DNA from: Sporothrix humicola
Lineage: Eukaryota > Ascomycota > Sordariomycetes > Ophiostomatales > Ophiostomataceae
Reading direction: 5' to 3'
Assembly (NCBI GenBank): GCA_021396245.1
Contig: WNYE01000001.1
Span: forward strand, 806,001 to 870,000
Length of the DNA: 64,000 nucleotides
The position numbers were made by a program, and so were the translations under genes. The notes below the pieces were generated by a model. It worked only from the letters and a program-made list of their open reading frames with translations. It was not told where the DNA came from and did no database searches. Position 1 is the first letter of the stretch. The number at the start of each line of letters is the position of its first letter. Shown in pieces: positions 31,630-43,104 of this stretch.

Positions 31630-34600
31630 CTAACGATACCGACCATAGTCGTCGGGTAGGTGCCGGTTTCGAGGATCGCGCGGGTCACGCGGGTCATAAG
31701 GGCCCGGCGGTGGGCCTTGGCCATCATTTGGTGGCGGCGGGGGACCGCGGTTGTCATAGCCGACAGGAGTATAGCGTCCGTCGCGGGGATCTCTAGGATC
31801 TCTGGGATCACGCGACTGCGGCGGTGGCGGGCCTTGGCCCGGACCGCTTGGCGGGTAGCGCCCGTAAGGAGGCGGTTGTTGTTGAGACGGCGGCGGCGGT
31901 GGTGCAGGCTCGACTGACCGAGGGCCTGGCGAAGGCTGGTATCGGCCGCCGAGCGAGTGGGAGTGCGAGTGAGAATGGGAGTGAGAGTGGGCATGCTGCA
32001 GTGGAGGTTGCTGTACACGAGGATCGCGAGGGTCACCGCGAGGATCACGAGGGTCACGAGGATCTTGAGGCGGGTAGGCCCGGTCGTCGCGCATTCCACC
32101 GCTGCTAAGGTGGTGGTGATGCGACGGCGGCTGCTGCTGAGATTGTGGCGGAGGAGGCTGTTGCTGGGCGCCCCATGCAGATGTGGGCGGCGGACCTTGC
32201 GATGGACCGCCGGTTGCACCGTAGTGGTGAGAAGCATGAGAAGCATGAGACGAATGAGGCGGAGGAGCCTGCGACCAGCCGCCGTCCCGGCTCGGCGGGA
32301 TCGGGTCACGGGGATCACGACGTCCAGGCGGCGGATGACCAGGGTATTGAGGCGTCGGCGAAGGCGCGTGTGGCGGCGGGGCCTGTGATCCATAACCACC
32401 ACCATAGCCGCCAGGCTGCTGAGATTGTTGAGGGTAGCTCTGCGACGGAGGCGGGGGTTGTTGTTGCTGTTGTTGAGATGGTGGCGGTTGACTCTGGTAC
32501 GAGTGCCGGCTGTAGAAGTCACGGTCGGCCGCCGCAGCAGACTCGACAGGCGACATGACGCTGGCCCGCGATCCAGGGCCGGCCAAGCTGTGCACCTGAG
32601 GCGAGTTGTGTGCCGGCGGCGGGTAAGGTTTCAGAGGAGGGATGCCCGACTGCGACTGAGGAGGCGCTGGGGCACGGCCGTACGGCGAGTAAACAGGGTT
32701 GCCAGGATCGTGGTGAGCAGAAGGAGGCGGTGGGTTGCGGCCGACCATCGGTGGCGGCGGTGTGGATGACTGTGGGACACTGGACGAGACATCGCTGACT
32801 CTCTTAGGCGCAGGCGGGTCGTCGTTGAGGAGGGCCATAAGACTAGACGTCTTTGCCCGGCTGGCAGGAGCAGGCGTTGGAGTAGGCGTTGACGATGGCG
32901 GTGGATAGACGTCATGCATGCCGCCGTGCATCGGGCGACGATCACTGCCCATGACTTGTGGGTGGACGGGCTCCGTCAACAGACTGCGGCTAGGCTGCTG
33001 ATGCTGGATAATCGGAGCAGGGGGCTGGCCGTAGGGTGCTGGCGGTGTGTGGGCAACACGCATGGGATCAGATGACCGAGGCGGCGGCGGACCAGGCTCG
33101 TTGGTGCGGTAGTGAGGCGGCGGAGGAGCACGGCCGCCAGGCGTCGACATTGCATAGGGATCGTAGACGGAGCTCTCGGATTCGGGCTTCATGCGGCCAC
33201 CGGGTTGCTGGCGAGACGACACAGGATCCTCGGGCCGCATCTGCTGAGGTGGTGGCGGCTGGCGGTGGCGCTGGGACATGGACTGGAGGCGTGGGTCGGC
33301 GGCGTCGCTTGTCGGATCGGCCCAGGACGAGGAGGGGCGAGGCTGGCCCATGGGATCGGGCGCGGCGGCTGCGGCGACGGCTGCAGACGAGGGTGGCGGC
33401 GGCGGCGGCTGTTTTTGGGAGATGCGGGCCGTCGTTGGTGTCTGCTGTGGCCCTGGTGGACCGACAGATCCTGCCCTCATCTGCTGCTCGTCTCTTGGGT
33501 CTCTCACGTCTCTGGGATCTCTGTCGTGGTAGGCTGCACCGTACGGCGGCGGAACCACAGACGTCGGGCCTCTCATTGGCCGGGACGTGGGCGACATGGC
33601 GGACTGGCCCATCACAGACGAGTACGGCGCCGCAGGCACACCTGGCACACCTGGTACCTGTGGCGCCGCCTGCTGTGCTTGTGCTTGTACTTGTGCTTGC
33701 TGGGGTAGAGGCACGGCCGACACAACACCCTGAGGCTGGCGCTGTTTTCCGTGGGACGGCGGCGTTGGCTGAACCACCTGCGGTTGCACCTGTGCCTGTG
33801 CGACGACGCCTGCCGGTCCCGAGGGCGTCGAGACCGCTGTCTGGGTCGACTGGCCCGGGATCGATGCAGCCTGAGACGGCAGAGGTGGTGCAGGCGGTGG
33901 TGCCTGTGCAATGGGCACGGGCGTCTGGTAGCGTCCATACTGGGGCGGCGCCACGTCGGTCTTGTCGTCCATAATCTCGCCCGCCTTTCCACGCTGTGGC
34001 CCTGCTGCTGCCGCTGCTGCTGCTGCTGCCGTCGCTGTCACCTGCTGGTCGATCCTCTTGCGCGGCATTGTTGGCGGCGGTGGCGGCGTCGGCATCTTCT
34101 CGCCGCGGTTCTTCATGAGGTTGGCCTGGTGCGCAATCGCCTCCCACTCGGCCTTCTTCTCGTTCTTCTGCCGCACGTAGTAATTCTTGACCATCACGGG
34201 TGTCTTGGACTGCATATGCTGCGCTATCGCATACCAGTCCGTGCCGAACGAGCGCAGTAGCGCCGGGAAGTCGTTACATTCCGACACGCTCCAGTAGCTC
34301 GACGTCTGCTGCGTGGACCGCATCCGCTCCGTGCTGCCCGCCGCGCTGGCGTCAAAGTTGGTGATGCCGATCTGCAGCGGCGGCGGCGGCTGCTCAGGAC
34401 GCAGCGACGGCGGCGCGAGCATCTCTCCAACCTGTGTGCCCGTGGCCAGCGCCTTTTCGACCATGGCGCTGTAGCCTAGACGTCCCGCACCTGCGGCGGT
34501 AGCGTCACCCAAACTCTTGGGATCGGCGGCTGCCAGAGGGGCGGTAATAGCAGTCTGAGGCGTCGAAGCTAGAGAAGGAGGATGCATGCTGCCGTGGGGA

Positions 34601-37600
34601 GCTGACTGTGGTCCGTCGTAGAAATGCGACATTCTCGGTGCAGGCGGCGCGTTGGGCGCAGGAATCGGGGTGATTGTGGCCGGGATGCCGTCCTTGCGGT
34701 GCGGTTGCTGCAGTTTTGGCGGCATGAGAGTCTGCTGCGGCCCCATAGGTGGCTGCGGTTGCTGGCCCTGGCCGTGTTCGCTCGGTGGCCGCGGGCTGCC
34801 CTGGACGCGCGAGTTGGACCGAGAACGGCCGGATTTGCCTGTGCCAGCGGCGGCTCCCGGAGGCGTCGGTGCGAGAATCTGAGGCGTCTTGGCCTGCTTG
34901 GCCTCTTTGGGCTCCTTGCCCTCTTTCGCGTCCTTGCCGGTCTCCTTTGTGTCTTTTGTGTCCTTACCGTCTTTGCCGTCCTTGGCATCCTTTGCGTCCT
35001 TTGCGTCCTTATCCTTGGGAGCGCGACGGCGGTTCCTGCGGCCATCGGGCTTCTCTGTTCCGTCGGCAGCTGCGGCCGCGCCACGACGACGGCCAGGGGT
35101 GCTAGCCGGCGTGGCACTGTCGGAATCGGCCGCTGCAGCCGCGGCGGTCGCCTCAAAGCCCCAGGTTGGCGCGGCGGCTCGTCTAGGACGGCGACGCTCG
35201 CCGTTCTCGCCCGTCTCGTTGTTGGCCGAGTCCTCGTTCTCGTCGGGGTTGCCGAGCTCAGACACCAGGGCGCTCGACCGCTGCTTGCCGCGCGCGCCCT
35301 TCTTGCGTCGCTTGGGCTGCCGCTTCAGCTTCTCCTTGAGGTTCAGCTCCTTCTTGACCGTGTAGTAGTACTGGATGCACGCGTGGAAGTCGCGCTTCGG
35401 CATCGCCTCCGCGATTCGGCCCCATTGCTTTGGGAACTCGAGGTACGCCTTTTCAAACTGCGCAACCTCTTCCTCCGTAAAGTTGATGACCGGCGGCAGC
35501 ACCTGCCACGACGTGACCATCTTTTCGGGCGGCAAGAAGCCCGACCTGTCGATAAACAGCTTCTCGACCCGCTCTTCGTCCCGCCAGTACATGTCTGGGA
35601 TGGTCGCCTCTTTGTGGCTGGGGTACCGCTCGTTCTGCGCCCGAAGTTCTCGCTCCTTACGCTCATCTTCTTCGCGCATTGACGCCTGCAGGACGCGCTC
35701 AAGGTCTCTCTCCGTAGCAAAGCGCCTGCCTGTGCCACGTCCTTCTGGCCGCGCCGGCTCAACTGGTGGCGTCGCGGGCGCCGGAATCTCGGCCATACCG
35801 TGGATGCCCATGTACTTGTCGCGGCTCTTCACGGCAACGATATCGTCCGACTCGGTGAACTGCAGGTACTTGACGTAGTTGTCGTGATACTCGGTGCGCT
35901 GGGTCTGCTGTTGTTCCTTCTTGACGAGGTCGAGCTCCCGCATCTGCTCGAGGACGAAATCCTCCAAATCAGGCCCGACATCCTTGTCAAGGGTGTCGCG
36001 GTTGCTGTACCACGGCGGGCATGCGTAGTCGGGGAGATCTCCAGGAGGTGGCGTCTTCATGAAGAAGCGGGCTACATCAGGGTACGACAGGTCCACCATC
36101 TCGTCAACGTCCGTAGCGTTCTCGTCCTCTTCTGGCTGAGACGGGCTTGAGGGGCGAGCCTGCTCAAGGCCTGGCGGTGAGTCGTCCGATGCTTTGGCTG
36201 GAACCTGCTCGCCATTGGTAGAAACAGAAACAGTTGTTGAGGCACTGGCAGAAGGCTGAGAAGGCACAACAGGAACTGGGATGACGCTTGTGCTGGTCGT
36301 CGCGGCATCGCCTGCAGTCTTCTTCTCGGTCTTGACTGGCGTCTTGGCCCGCGTCGACGTCGGCGATGACGAAGGAAGCTTGGCCGGTGCAGCCGCAGGA
36401 GCAGCAGTGCTGCCCACATCCGCCTTGTCCGCGCCAGAATCTATGCCAATAGCTGGTGTCTTTGGTGCCTGTAGAGCCCCAGCAGCTTCGGCGGCAGTCT
36501 TCGTGGTGGGGCTTGCGGCTGTCGCAGCTGCAGGGGCAGTGGATGCATGGTTTGTCGGCTCGGGTTCTTCCTTAATTTTCTTCGAGTCCTCGTCGGCCTT
36601 CTTCCACGCGGCCAGAATGCTGTCGGGCGCAGTTCTAACGGTATCCATCAAGCCAGTGTTGAGGGCCTCAAGCGCATCTGTAAAAAGATGCCTATGCAGG
36701 AGAGCAACGCGAACGACGGCCTCCTTGGGGATGGCGTCGGCCTGGTCCTGCAGCTTCTTGAGCTGTGCCTCGTGCTTCTCAATCTCCACGTCGAAGTAGT
36801 CATTCATGTCCTCTTCATCCGAGTCCGACGTACGATCGGGCGCGTTTGAGGCAGGTGATCCACGGCGTACAGACACCATCAGTGCATCAATGTCAAACGG
36901 TTTGATTTCTTCGGCAGCCTTGGCAGGTTCGGTCTTTGGTGCAGCAGTCGAAGTCGAAGTCGAGGCAGGAGCAGAGGTTGAGGCAGAAGTGACCGATGCG
37001 GCCGCCTTTTTGGTGCTGGCGTCCTTTTCCTTCTCCATCTCCTGTTCTTTCTCTTTTTCTCTCTTCTCCTTCACGCGCTCCTTTTCCTTGTCCTGCTTCT
37101 CCTGGACCTTGGCAACTTCCTTCCGCACATCTTTACTCGACTCAGCCGGTTTCGTTGCTTGTTTGGATGATGTGTCCTCTGGTTTTGTCGATGGGCTTGC
37201 CACGCTCTCCTTATTCTTCTCGGCGGGAGTTCCAGCTCTTGATGACTTCGGGGTGTCGGATGTCTTGGTCTCGGACGACTTTTGCGGCTTTTCCTGCTGC
37301 TGTTGACTGCTGGAAGGAGCCTTCTTGTCGCGCGACACTTCGTCCTTTACCGATGGTTTCTTGTCTGGGGTGTCTTTGTCTTTGGACCCCTTGTCCTTGG
37401 CCGGCTCCTTTTCCTTCTCCTTCTCCTGCTTGCTTGGCACGAGAGCGGGCTTGGCCTGGGAAGCTTTAGCAGCGGCGTTCCGTGCAAAGATACCAGTCGG
37501 CCGTTTCATGTCAGAAATCTTGTCGGCAGTCGAAGGAGTTGGGAGGGGAGAACGAGCAGGCTTGGTGGCAGTTTGCTCAGTAGCTGGCTTGGAAGCAGGC

Positions 37601-39712
37601 GCGCTGTCTGCAATCTCGCCGGGCTCGCTCTGGTCGGCGTCGGGCACGTGTGTATCGGTTGAAGTGGTTGCGATGTCATCGTCTTTGTGGGGCTTTTGGC
37701 TTGACTTTTCGGGCGCCGTCGAGCTTGGCGACGCTTTAGCAGATGCAGTCTCCTGTCTTGCATTGGGTGAGCGGCCAGGCTTGGGTGAGTCGGACCCCGT
37801 TGACTTGGCCGTGCCAACCCCATCCTTGCCCGAGTTCGTCCACTGAACGCTCGAGGCACGCTGAGGCTTGGGAGGCAGTGGTTGCTGGGGACGCGAGCCG
37901 GCAGCGGCGCCACTCGTCGGCGGTGGCTTCGCTGGGACGGTTGATGACGAATCTCCAGATGCGGCGGATGCTGTGTTGCCAGAGGGAGCAGGTTTCTCAT
38001 CAGCGCCTGACTTGGATACTGCTGCAGCAGCCGCCTTGCCAGCCGTAGCTTCAACAACAGACGGCGGACGCGCCGGTATCGAGCCAAAAGCGGGCGCAGA
38101 TGGAGCGACAGGAGGTGGTGATGCTGGTGGTTGTGCTGCGTCGCGGGTAATCGATTCGCGGACTGGTGGCTCACGTGACGCCGGTTCGCGAGAAGGAGGG
38201 TCACGTGATGAAGGTTCTCGAGAAATCGTGTCGCGCGGTAGTGAACTTCGGTCTTGCTTTGGCCATGGTGGCCCGTCGCGATCACGCATGTCGCGAGAGT
38301 CGCGGGGGTCTCTATCGTCGCGTAGATCACGTGGTCCCCGCTGATTGTCGTCGTGCCCGTATCGATAGTTGTCGCGATCATCGCGTTCGTTTCGTGGCCA
38401 CCGGCCTTCCTGAGACCGACTGCGGGGGAATCGATCGCGATCATCGTAGATGCTATTCGCGCGCCCACCACGGCCTCGCTGGTCCCAGTCACCCTGGGGC
38501 CGTCCTCTACCAGGCGCCTGGCGGCCGCGTCCCGGGGTGGATACACCACGATACGATTGCTGTGAGTTGAAGACGGGATCGGATGAAGCTGAACCAGCTG
38601 ACAGCGGGCCGTCGCGCGACCCCCTCCTTGGGCGATCGGATGCATCAGACAGACTGCCGAGCGGAATTTCGCGAATATCGCGTGTGTTGAGAATGTCGCG
38701 TGGGTCACGTAATGGTGTGTGCATGTCGCGCGGGTCCCGGTTATTGCTGCCATCCACTCGGCTGGGCGGATCGCCGCGGATAGAATCGCCTCGAATCGAG
38801 TCTCCCCTGATAGAATCTCCTCTGATCGAATCTCCTCTAATGGAATCCCCCCTGATGGAATCGCCACGGAGCGGCTCTCCACGCGGCGGTAGATCGCCTC
38901 GACCGGGTCCATCGCCTCGACCAGGAGGTGAACGGATGCCACGTCCCATCGTCGGTGGGGAGTTCCATCGTCCTCTGAAATCGCGGTCACGTTCTCGCCA
39001 GTCGCGGTCGCGTTCTCGACTTCGATCGTCTCGAAACGGCGGATCGCGTCGGTCTCGAAAATCGCCGCGATCTCGCGGGTCTTTGTTGTCGCGGCCGTCG
39101 TCGCGTATCCATCCACGGCCTTGACCACCTCCACGTCCTCGTCCTCGAAAATCTCCGGCAAATCCGCCGCCTCGGGGCGGTCCTGGCTCGCCCAGGGCCT
39201 TGGGGCCCCGTGGTGGATCACGCGCGTTAGCATCGCGAAAGTTGTCTCGATTCGACTGGAACGGTGCGTTGTTTGATCGGTTCTCGCCAGATAGGCGTCG
39301 GCGTTCGTTGTCGCCATACTGTGACCCTCGGTCGTTGTAACGATCCGAGGGTGACCGGTCACGATCCCTCAAAGGTGGAGGGGATCTTGAGCGACGGTCA
39401 TTGTCGTAGCGCCCTGTGTATCTCGACCTGGTGATATTAGAATTTTTGCAAAGTCAAGTTATTTCCTTAGGGGGAGAGGTTGTAGAACGCTAGTAGACGC
39501 AATATATAGGTGCAGTTGTGTGTGTTGTGTCCTGGCGCTGAATAATGATGACGAGCCGATATCGAAACCGATCTTGTGACGACCAAACATTCACCCCTCG
39601 ACAGGCACCAGCACTGAGGCCAGATTGCATAGTCTATTTTGCGGAAGGGAAACAAGAAAAAGGAAAAAAAAAAATGGAAACAAAATGGTGCAGACAAGCA
39701 CAGGACGTACAT
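31630..39712 (-). CDS. SNT1: Snt1-type double-SANT corepressor scaffold (Set3 complex)
   Basis: Chromatin scaffold related to yeast Snt1 and animal NCoR/SMRT, expected to bring HDAC partners together in the nucleus. The main exon is 31630-39427; the likely first coding exon contributes only AT of the start codon (39711-39712) across a 283-bp intron (GTACGT donor, CACCAG acceptor), giving MSRYTGRYDNDRRSRSPP and 2,599 residues. If translation starts further upstream in the same frame, it is longer. The first SANT domain is near 1305-1360 (FTEEEVAQFEKAYLEFPKQW and IQYYYTVKK), preceded by the YWRDEERVEKLFIDRSGF block. The second is near 1705-1765 (FGTDWYAIAQHMQSKTPVMV, KNYYVRQK). The rest is low-complexity: Arg/Asp/Gly-rich N-terminus with six RGDSI repeats, KDAKDGKD runs, and a Pro/Gln/His-rich tail with DPRD and HSHS repeats. 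It is about twice the size of yeast Snt1. Confidence 0.85.
38771..38875. repeat. 15-bp tandem repeat coding six RGDSI units
   Basis: Six consecutive 15-bp units (38771-38860) plus a diverged seventh, inside SNT1 on the coding strand. They encode RGDSI repeated in register. The units differ mainly at third codon positions, so the peptide repeat is better conserved than the DNA. Confidence 0.9.
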
Positions 39713-40907
39713 CGAGATATTCAGGGAGTCGTGGATGTCGCACCCTACGATGTTGTTGTGCAGATTCCCATAGACAAAACGCGTGCCGGGCGCAGAGCAG
39801 CAACAAGTGTCAGAGGACGGTGGCTGGCGGCAGGATCGTGCTGGCAGGATATATTTGACGCGCACGGACGGGGCTGGTAGGGCGTTGTCGTCGTCGGCGC
39901 GAAAAGATGTCGAATGTCATACGGTGCAAAAGGGGTGGACTCCTAAAACATGGAAAACATGGGCTGGAAGGAGGGTGGGTGCTGTGAGTCTGCGCTGAAG
40001 TCTGGCGTGCGATAATAGTGAGGATTATGGTAAGAGAGATAAGGTTGAATGAAAGGAAGTTGGTCGGGATGTCGCGCAGGGGATCGTGAGATGCCAAAAT
40101 CGTGTTTCCTAAAAGTGAGCGTTGTGGTTTGGTTTTTAAAGAGACAAGATTCTCCGTGAGATCTCCTGCGAGGCGAAATCCCACTCCACTCCACGGCACT
40201 GAAAGGGCAATTGCAGTTTCGGCTGCTGTGGCCTTGCGCGCCTGGTTTTCGCGCTAGTCCGGAAAGAGGACCCATTCCTGTTTCTACGCGGTAACGATGT
40301 TTGGCGTTCGTTGGCAGGAGAGAAGGGTCCTCGCATGCGGAGGAAAGGAGAAGGTACGACGTACTCTTACCAAAATTGACAGCGCGTTATCAATACGCAA
40401 AAGCTACACGATACTCCGTACGCATCATACATTTGAAAATAAAAGTTTAGTATATTTTTTCACAGGCTGGTAGCGATCATAATAACCAAATAATTCAATG
40501 GTTAGTTTAAAGGAGAAGAAAGGTAAAATGAGGGTGCCTGTCGTGACCTGTACGTTTAACGTCCGCTATTTTTTGCTGTAAGGCCAAAAGGCGCTAAAGA
40601 ATTTGGCCAATAAAATTCATTTTAGCTCCTTCTTTAGTGGATTCAATGTGCGGATAGGCTCATAGGGTGCCCTGTGACTACTGCGGAAGCCCAAGGAGGC
40701 AAATGGTATTATTACTAGGCAAAATGCCGGGTGAAAAATTGGTGCAGCATCGCGGCTTGATGACTGAAAATTAACGCGAAGTGCTTACATGCTTCTTATA
40801 CACTGTAATTTACACAGCAAGTATCAGACACTTGTGAAAAAATTGTGTCACTTGAACTGTGAAAATTTTCTTTTACGAGTCATCGACACATCAGATAAAC
40901 ATCAGCC
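39713..40907. promoter_or_regulatory. Divergent promoter region of SNT1 and deoxyhypusine synthase
   Basis: About 1.2 kb. The SNT1 side stays open in the frame of the predicted first exon back to an ATG at 39865, so an extended N-terminus is possible. TACTCCGTA occurs at 40412-40420. The right half (40380-40900) is AT-rich. No separate gene is supported. Confidence 0.5.
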
Positions 40908-42075
40908 ATGGCGGGGCAAGACCAGCCCACGACAGAGGCTGCGGCCAACACCACTACACCATCAGGCGACAACTTGCCGCCATCACAGGCCACGGATGCC
41001 GTGCTTGTCAAGTCGACCGACATGCCGGCCGACGCGCAAAAGGTCGAGGAGCTGGACTTCAACAAGTTCAAGGGCCGGCCCATCACGGCGGACGACCTGT
41101 ACCAGGGCATGAAGTACATGGGCTTCCAGGCATCGTCCGTCGCCGAGGCCATCCGGATCATCAACGGCATGCGCGAGTGGCGCGACCCGGAGACGGGCGA
41201 CAAGACGACCATCTTCCTGGGGTACACGTCGAACCTCATCTCGTCGGGCTTGCGCGGCGTGCTGCGGTATCTCGTCGAGCACAAGCACGTCTCGGCGATC
41301 GTGACGACGGCCGGCGGCATCGAGGAGGACTTTATCAAGTGCCTGGGCGACACGTACATGTCGTCGTTCAGTGCCGACGGCGCCAGCCTGCGCAAGAAGG
41401 GCCTCAACCGCATCGGCAACCTGGTGGTGCCCAACGACAACTACTGCGCGTTCGAGGACTGGGTCGTCCCGATCCTGGACAAGATGTTTGAGGAGCAGGA
41501 GGCCGCGAAAGCGGCAGGCGACGAGACGTTCCACTGGACGCCATCCAAGGTGATCCACCGGCTGGGCAAGGAGATCAACGACGAGCGCTCGGTGTACTAC
41601 TGGGCGTACAAGAACGACATCCCCGTGTTCTGTCCCGCCCTGACAGACGGCAGCTTGGGCGACATGCTGTACTTCCACACATTCAAGACGTCGCCGCAGC
41701 AGCTGCGCATCGACATTGTCGAGGATATTCGGCGGATCAACACCATGTCGGTGCGGGCGAAGCGCGCAGGCATGATCATCCTGGGCGGCGGCGTGATCAA
41801 GCATCATATTGCCAACGCGTGTTTGATGCGCAACGGTGCCGAGTCGGCCGTGTACATCAACACAGGCCAGGAGTTTGATGGCAGTGATTCTGGCGCACGG
41901 CCAGACGAGGCTGTGTCGTGGGGCAAGATCAAGATGGGTGCAGATGCAGTGAAGGTGAGTCTGGTGCCCTCTCATCCGAAGTCGGCGAACAAATACTAAC
42001 ACTAGACAGGTCTACATGGAGGCCACCGCCTGCTTCCCACTCATCGTGGCCAACACTTTCGCAAAAGAGCCTTGA
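40908..42075 (+). CDS. DYS1: Deoxyhypusine synthase
   Basis: NAD-dependent enzyme that moves the aminobutyl group of spermidine to one lysine of translation factor eIF5A. Exons are 40908-41954 and 42010-42075, with a 55-bp intron (GTGAGT donor, ACTAAC branch). The last exon supplies [20 protein letters not shown]. The product is 370 residues, the usual size. Conserved blocks are [66 protein letters not shown], and the active-site region [16 protein letters not shown] with the catalytic Lys at 340. The start lies in a good context (CAGCCATGGCG). The gene is essential in fungi studied so far. Confidence 0.95.
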
Positions 42076-43104
42076 ACGGCAAGAAATACGAAACGGCCGA
42101 CATGGGACCGGAAAGAAACCTCAAAACTGAGGCGGGCCGTGTATGAGGTGGCCGCCGGGCAGCGGAAACCCGATACGGAAATCCGACAGAGAAGATTTAT
42201 GGCGGAAAGGCCGTCGCCTGCGCCGTACGCATTCTACCACGCCCCGAAACCCGATATTAGGACCTTAAAATGCACGAAGCAAAGGATAACCTATTTGGCC
42301 CTCATCTAGATATGGCATTCGAGCAAGCATTGCCAAGTGGTCGACTCCGTCAGAAGCACAACATCACAAACCCGACACGACATGACGAAACACGAACAAA
42401 AGCTCCATCGAGCATCTAGACGACCATAGAATAAGCTTACTCCGGTACCGGAACAACAATATACACGTACAACTGATGAATTTCGGAATAGAAGTCGCAG
42501 AGACATATTGCATACATTATGTGGTGCAGAGGCCTCCTTGGGCACAAGAAAGCTTGACTTAGGTTTAGAAAGAGCGAAAATACACCAAATAAATCTTTTA
42601 TGACAACTAAGATCCAAGCTTAGCAGCGCACAAAAGTTTCAGTGTAGAAGAAAAAACCAAACGATTGTGAATGAACAAGCTGGTTGTTTGCATGCTGTGC
42701 TTGCCCCCTAATACGCGTAGAGAGCCATAGAGAATGTCGATTACAGTGGTCAGCTCACCGAAAAATGCCGATGCTATGCGCTGAAAGGGAGGTGAATATC
42801 ACGTGTAGCCCCTCCCCGTGGGCAAAACTGCACCCAAAATGCACCCAAAATGCAGCAAAACAGCTGCTGCCACTGTCAGCCGAGCGGACCCAGGTGCCGA
42901 GAGCTGCCACTGCGGAGTAAAAGGCCGATGGCCCGCCAATTGGCCCCCTGCTCCTAGCTACTGCCCGCCTTTAACACTTTAACGCTGATAGCATGGCGAT
43001 ATCGAGGGATGACCTTGTTCCTTTCCCTTTAAATACTTGACATCGCCCACCATTTTTTTTCTTCTTCTTCGATTCGAATCCTCCGAATTCGGCACACAAC
43101 AGCA
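42076..43104. other. Intergenic region upstream of HMG-CoA lyase
   Basis: About 1 kb. Contains a small direct repeat, TGCACCCAAAA twice in a row, at about 42829-42852, some 250 bases before the lyase start. No gene recognised. Confidence 0.55.

Noticed and set aside
33036..35682. Plus-strand frames of 312 and 352 codons within SNT1
   Set aside because: Compositional shadows of Pro/Gln- and Lys-rich coding sequence; no conserved features.
37506..39362. 618-codon frame on the same strand as SNT1 but out of frame
   Set aside because: It is an alternate reading of repetitive Arg/Asp-rich SNT1 sequence; the SNT1 frame alone contains SANT domains and in-register peptide repeats.
40983..42002. 339-codon minus-strand frame antisense to deoxyhypusine synthase
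   Set aside because: Shadow of a highly biased conserved gene; no domain or start context of its own.
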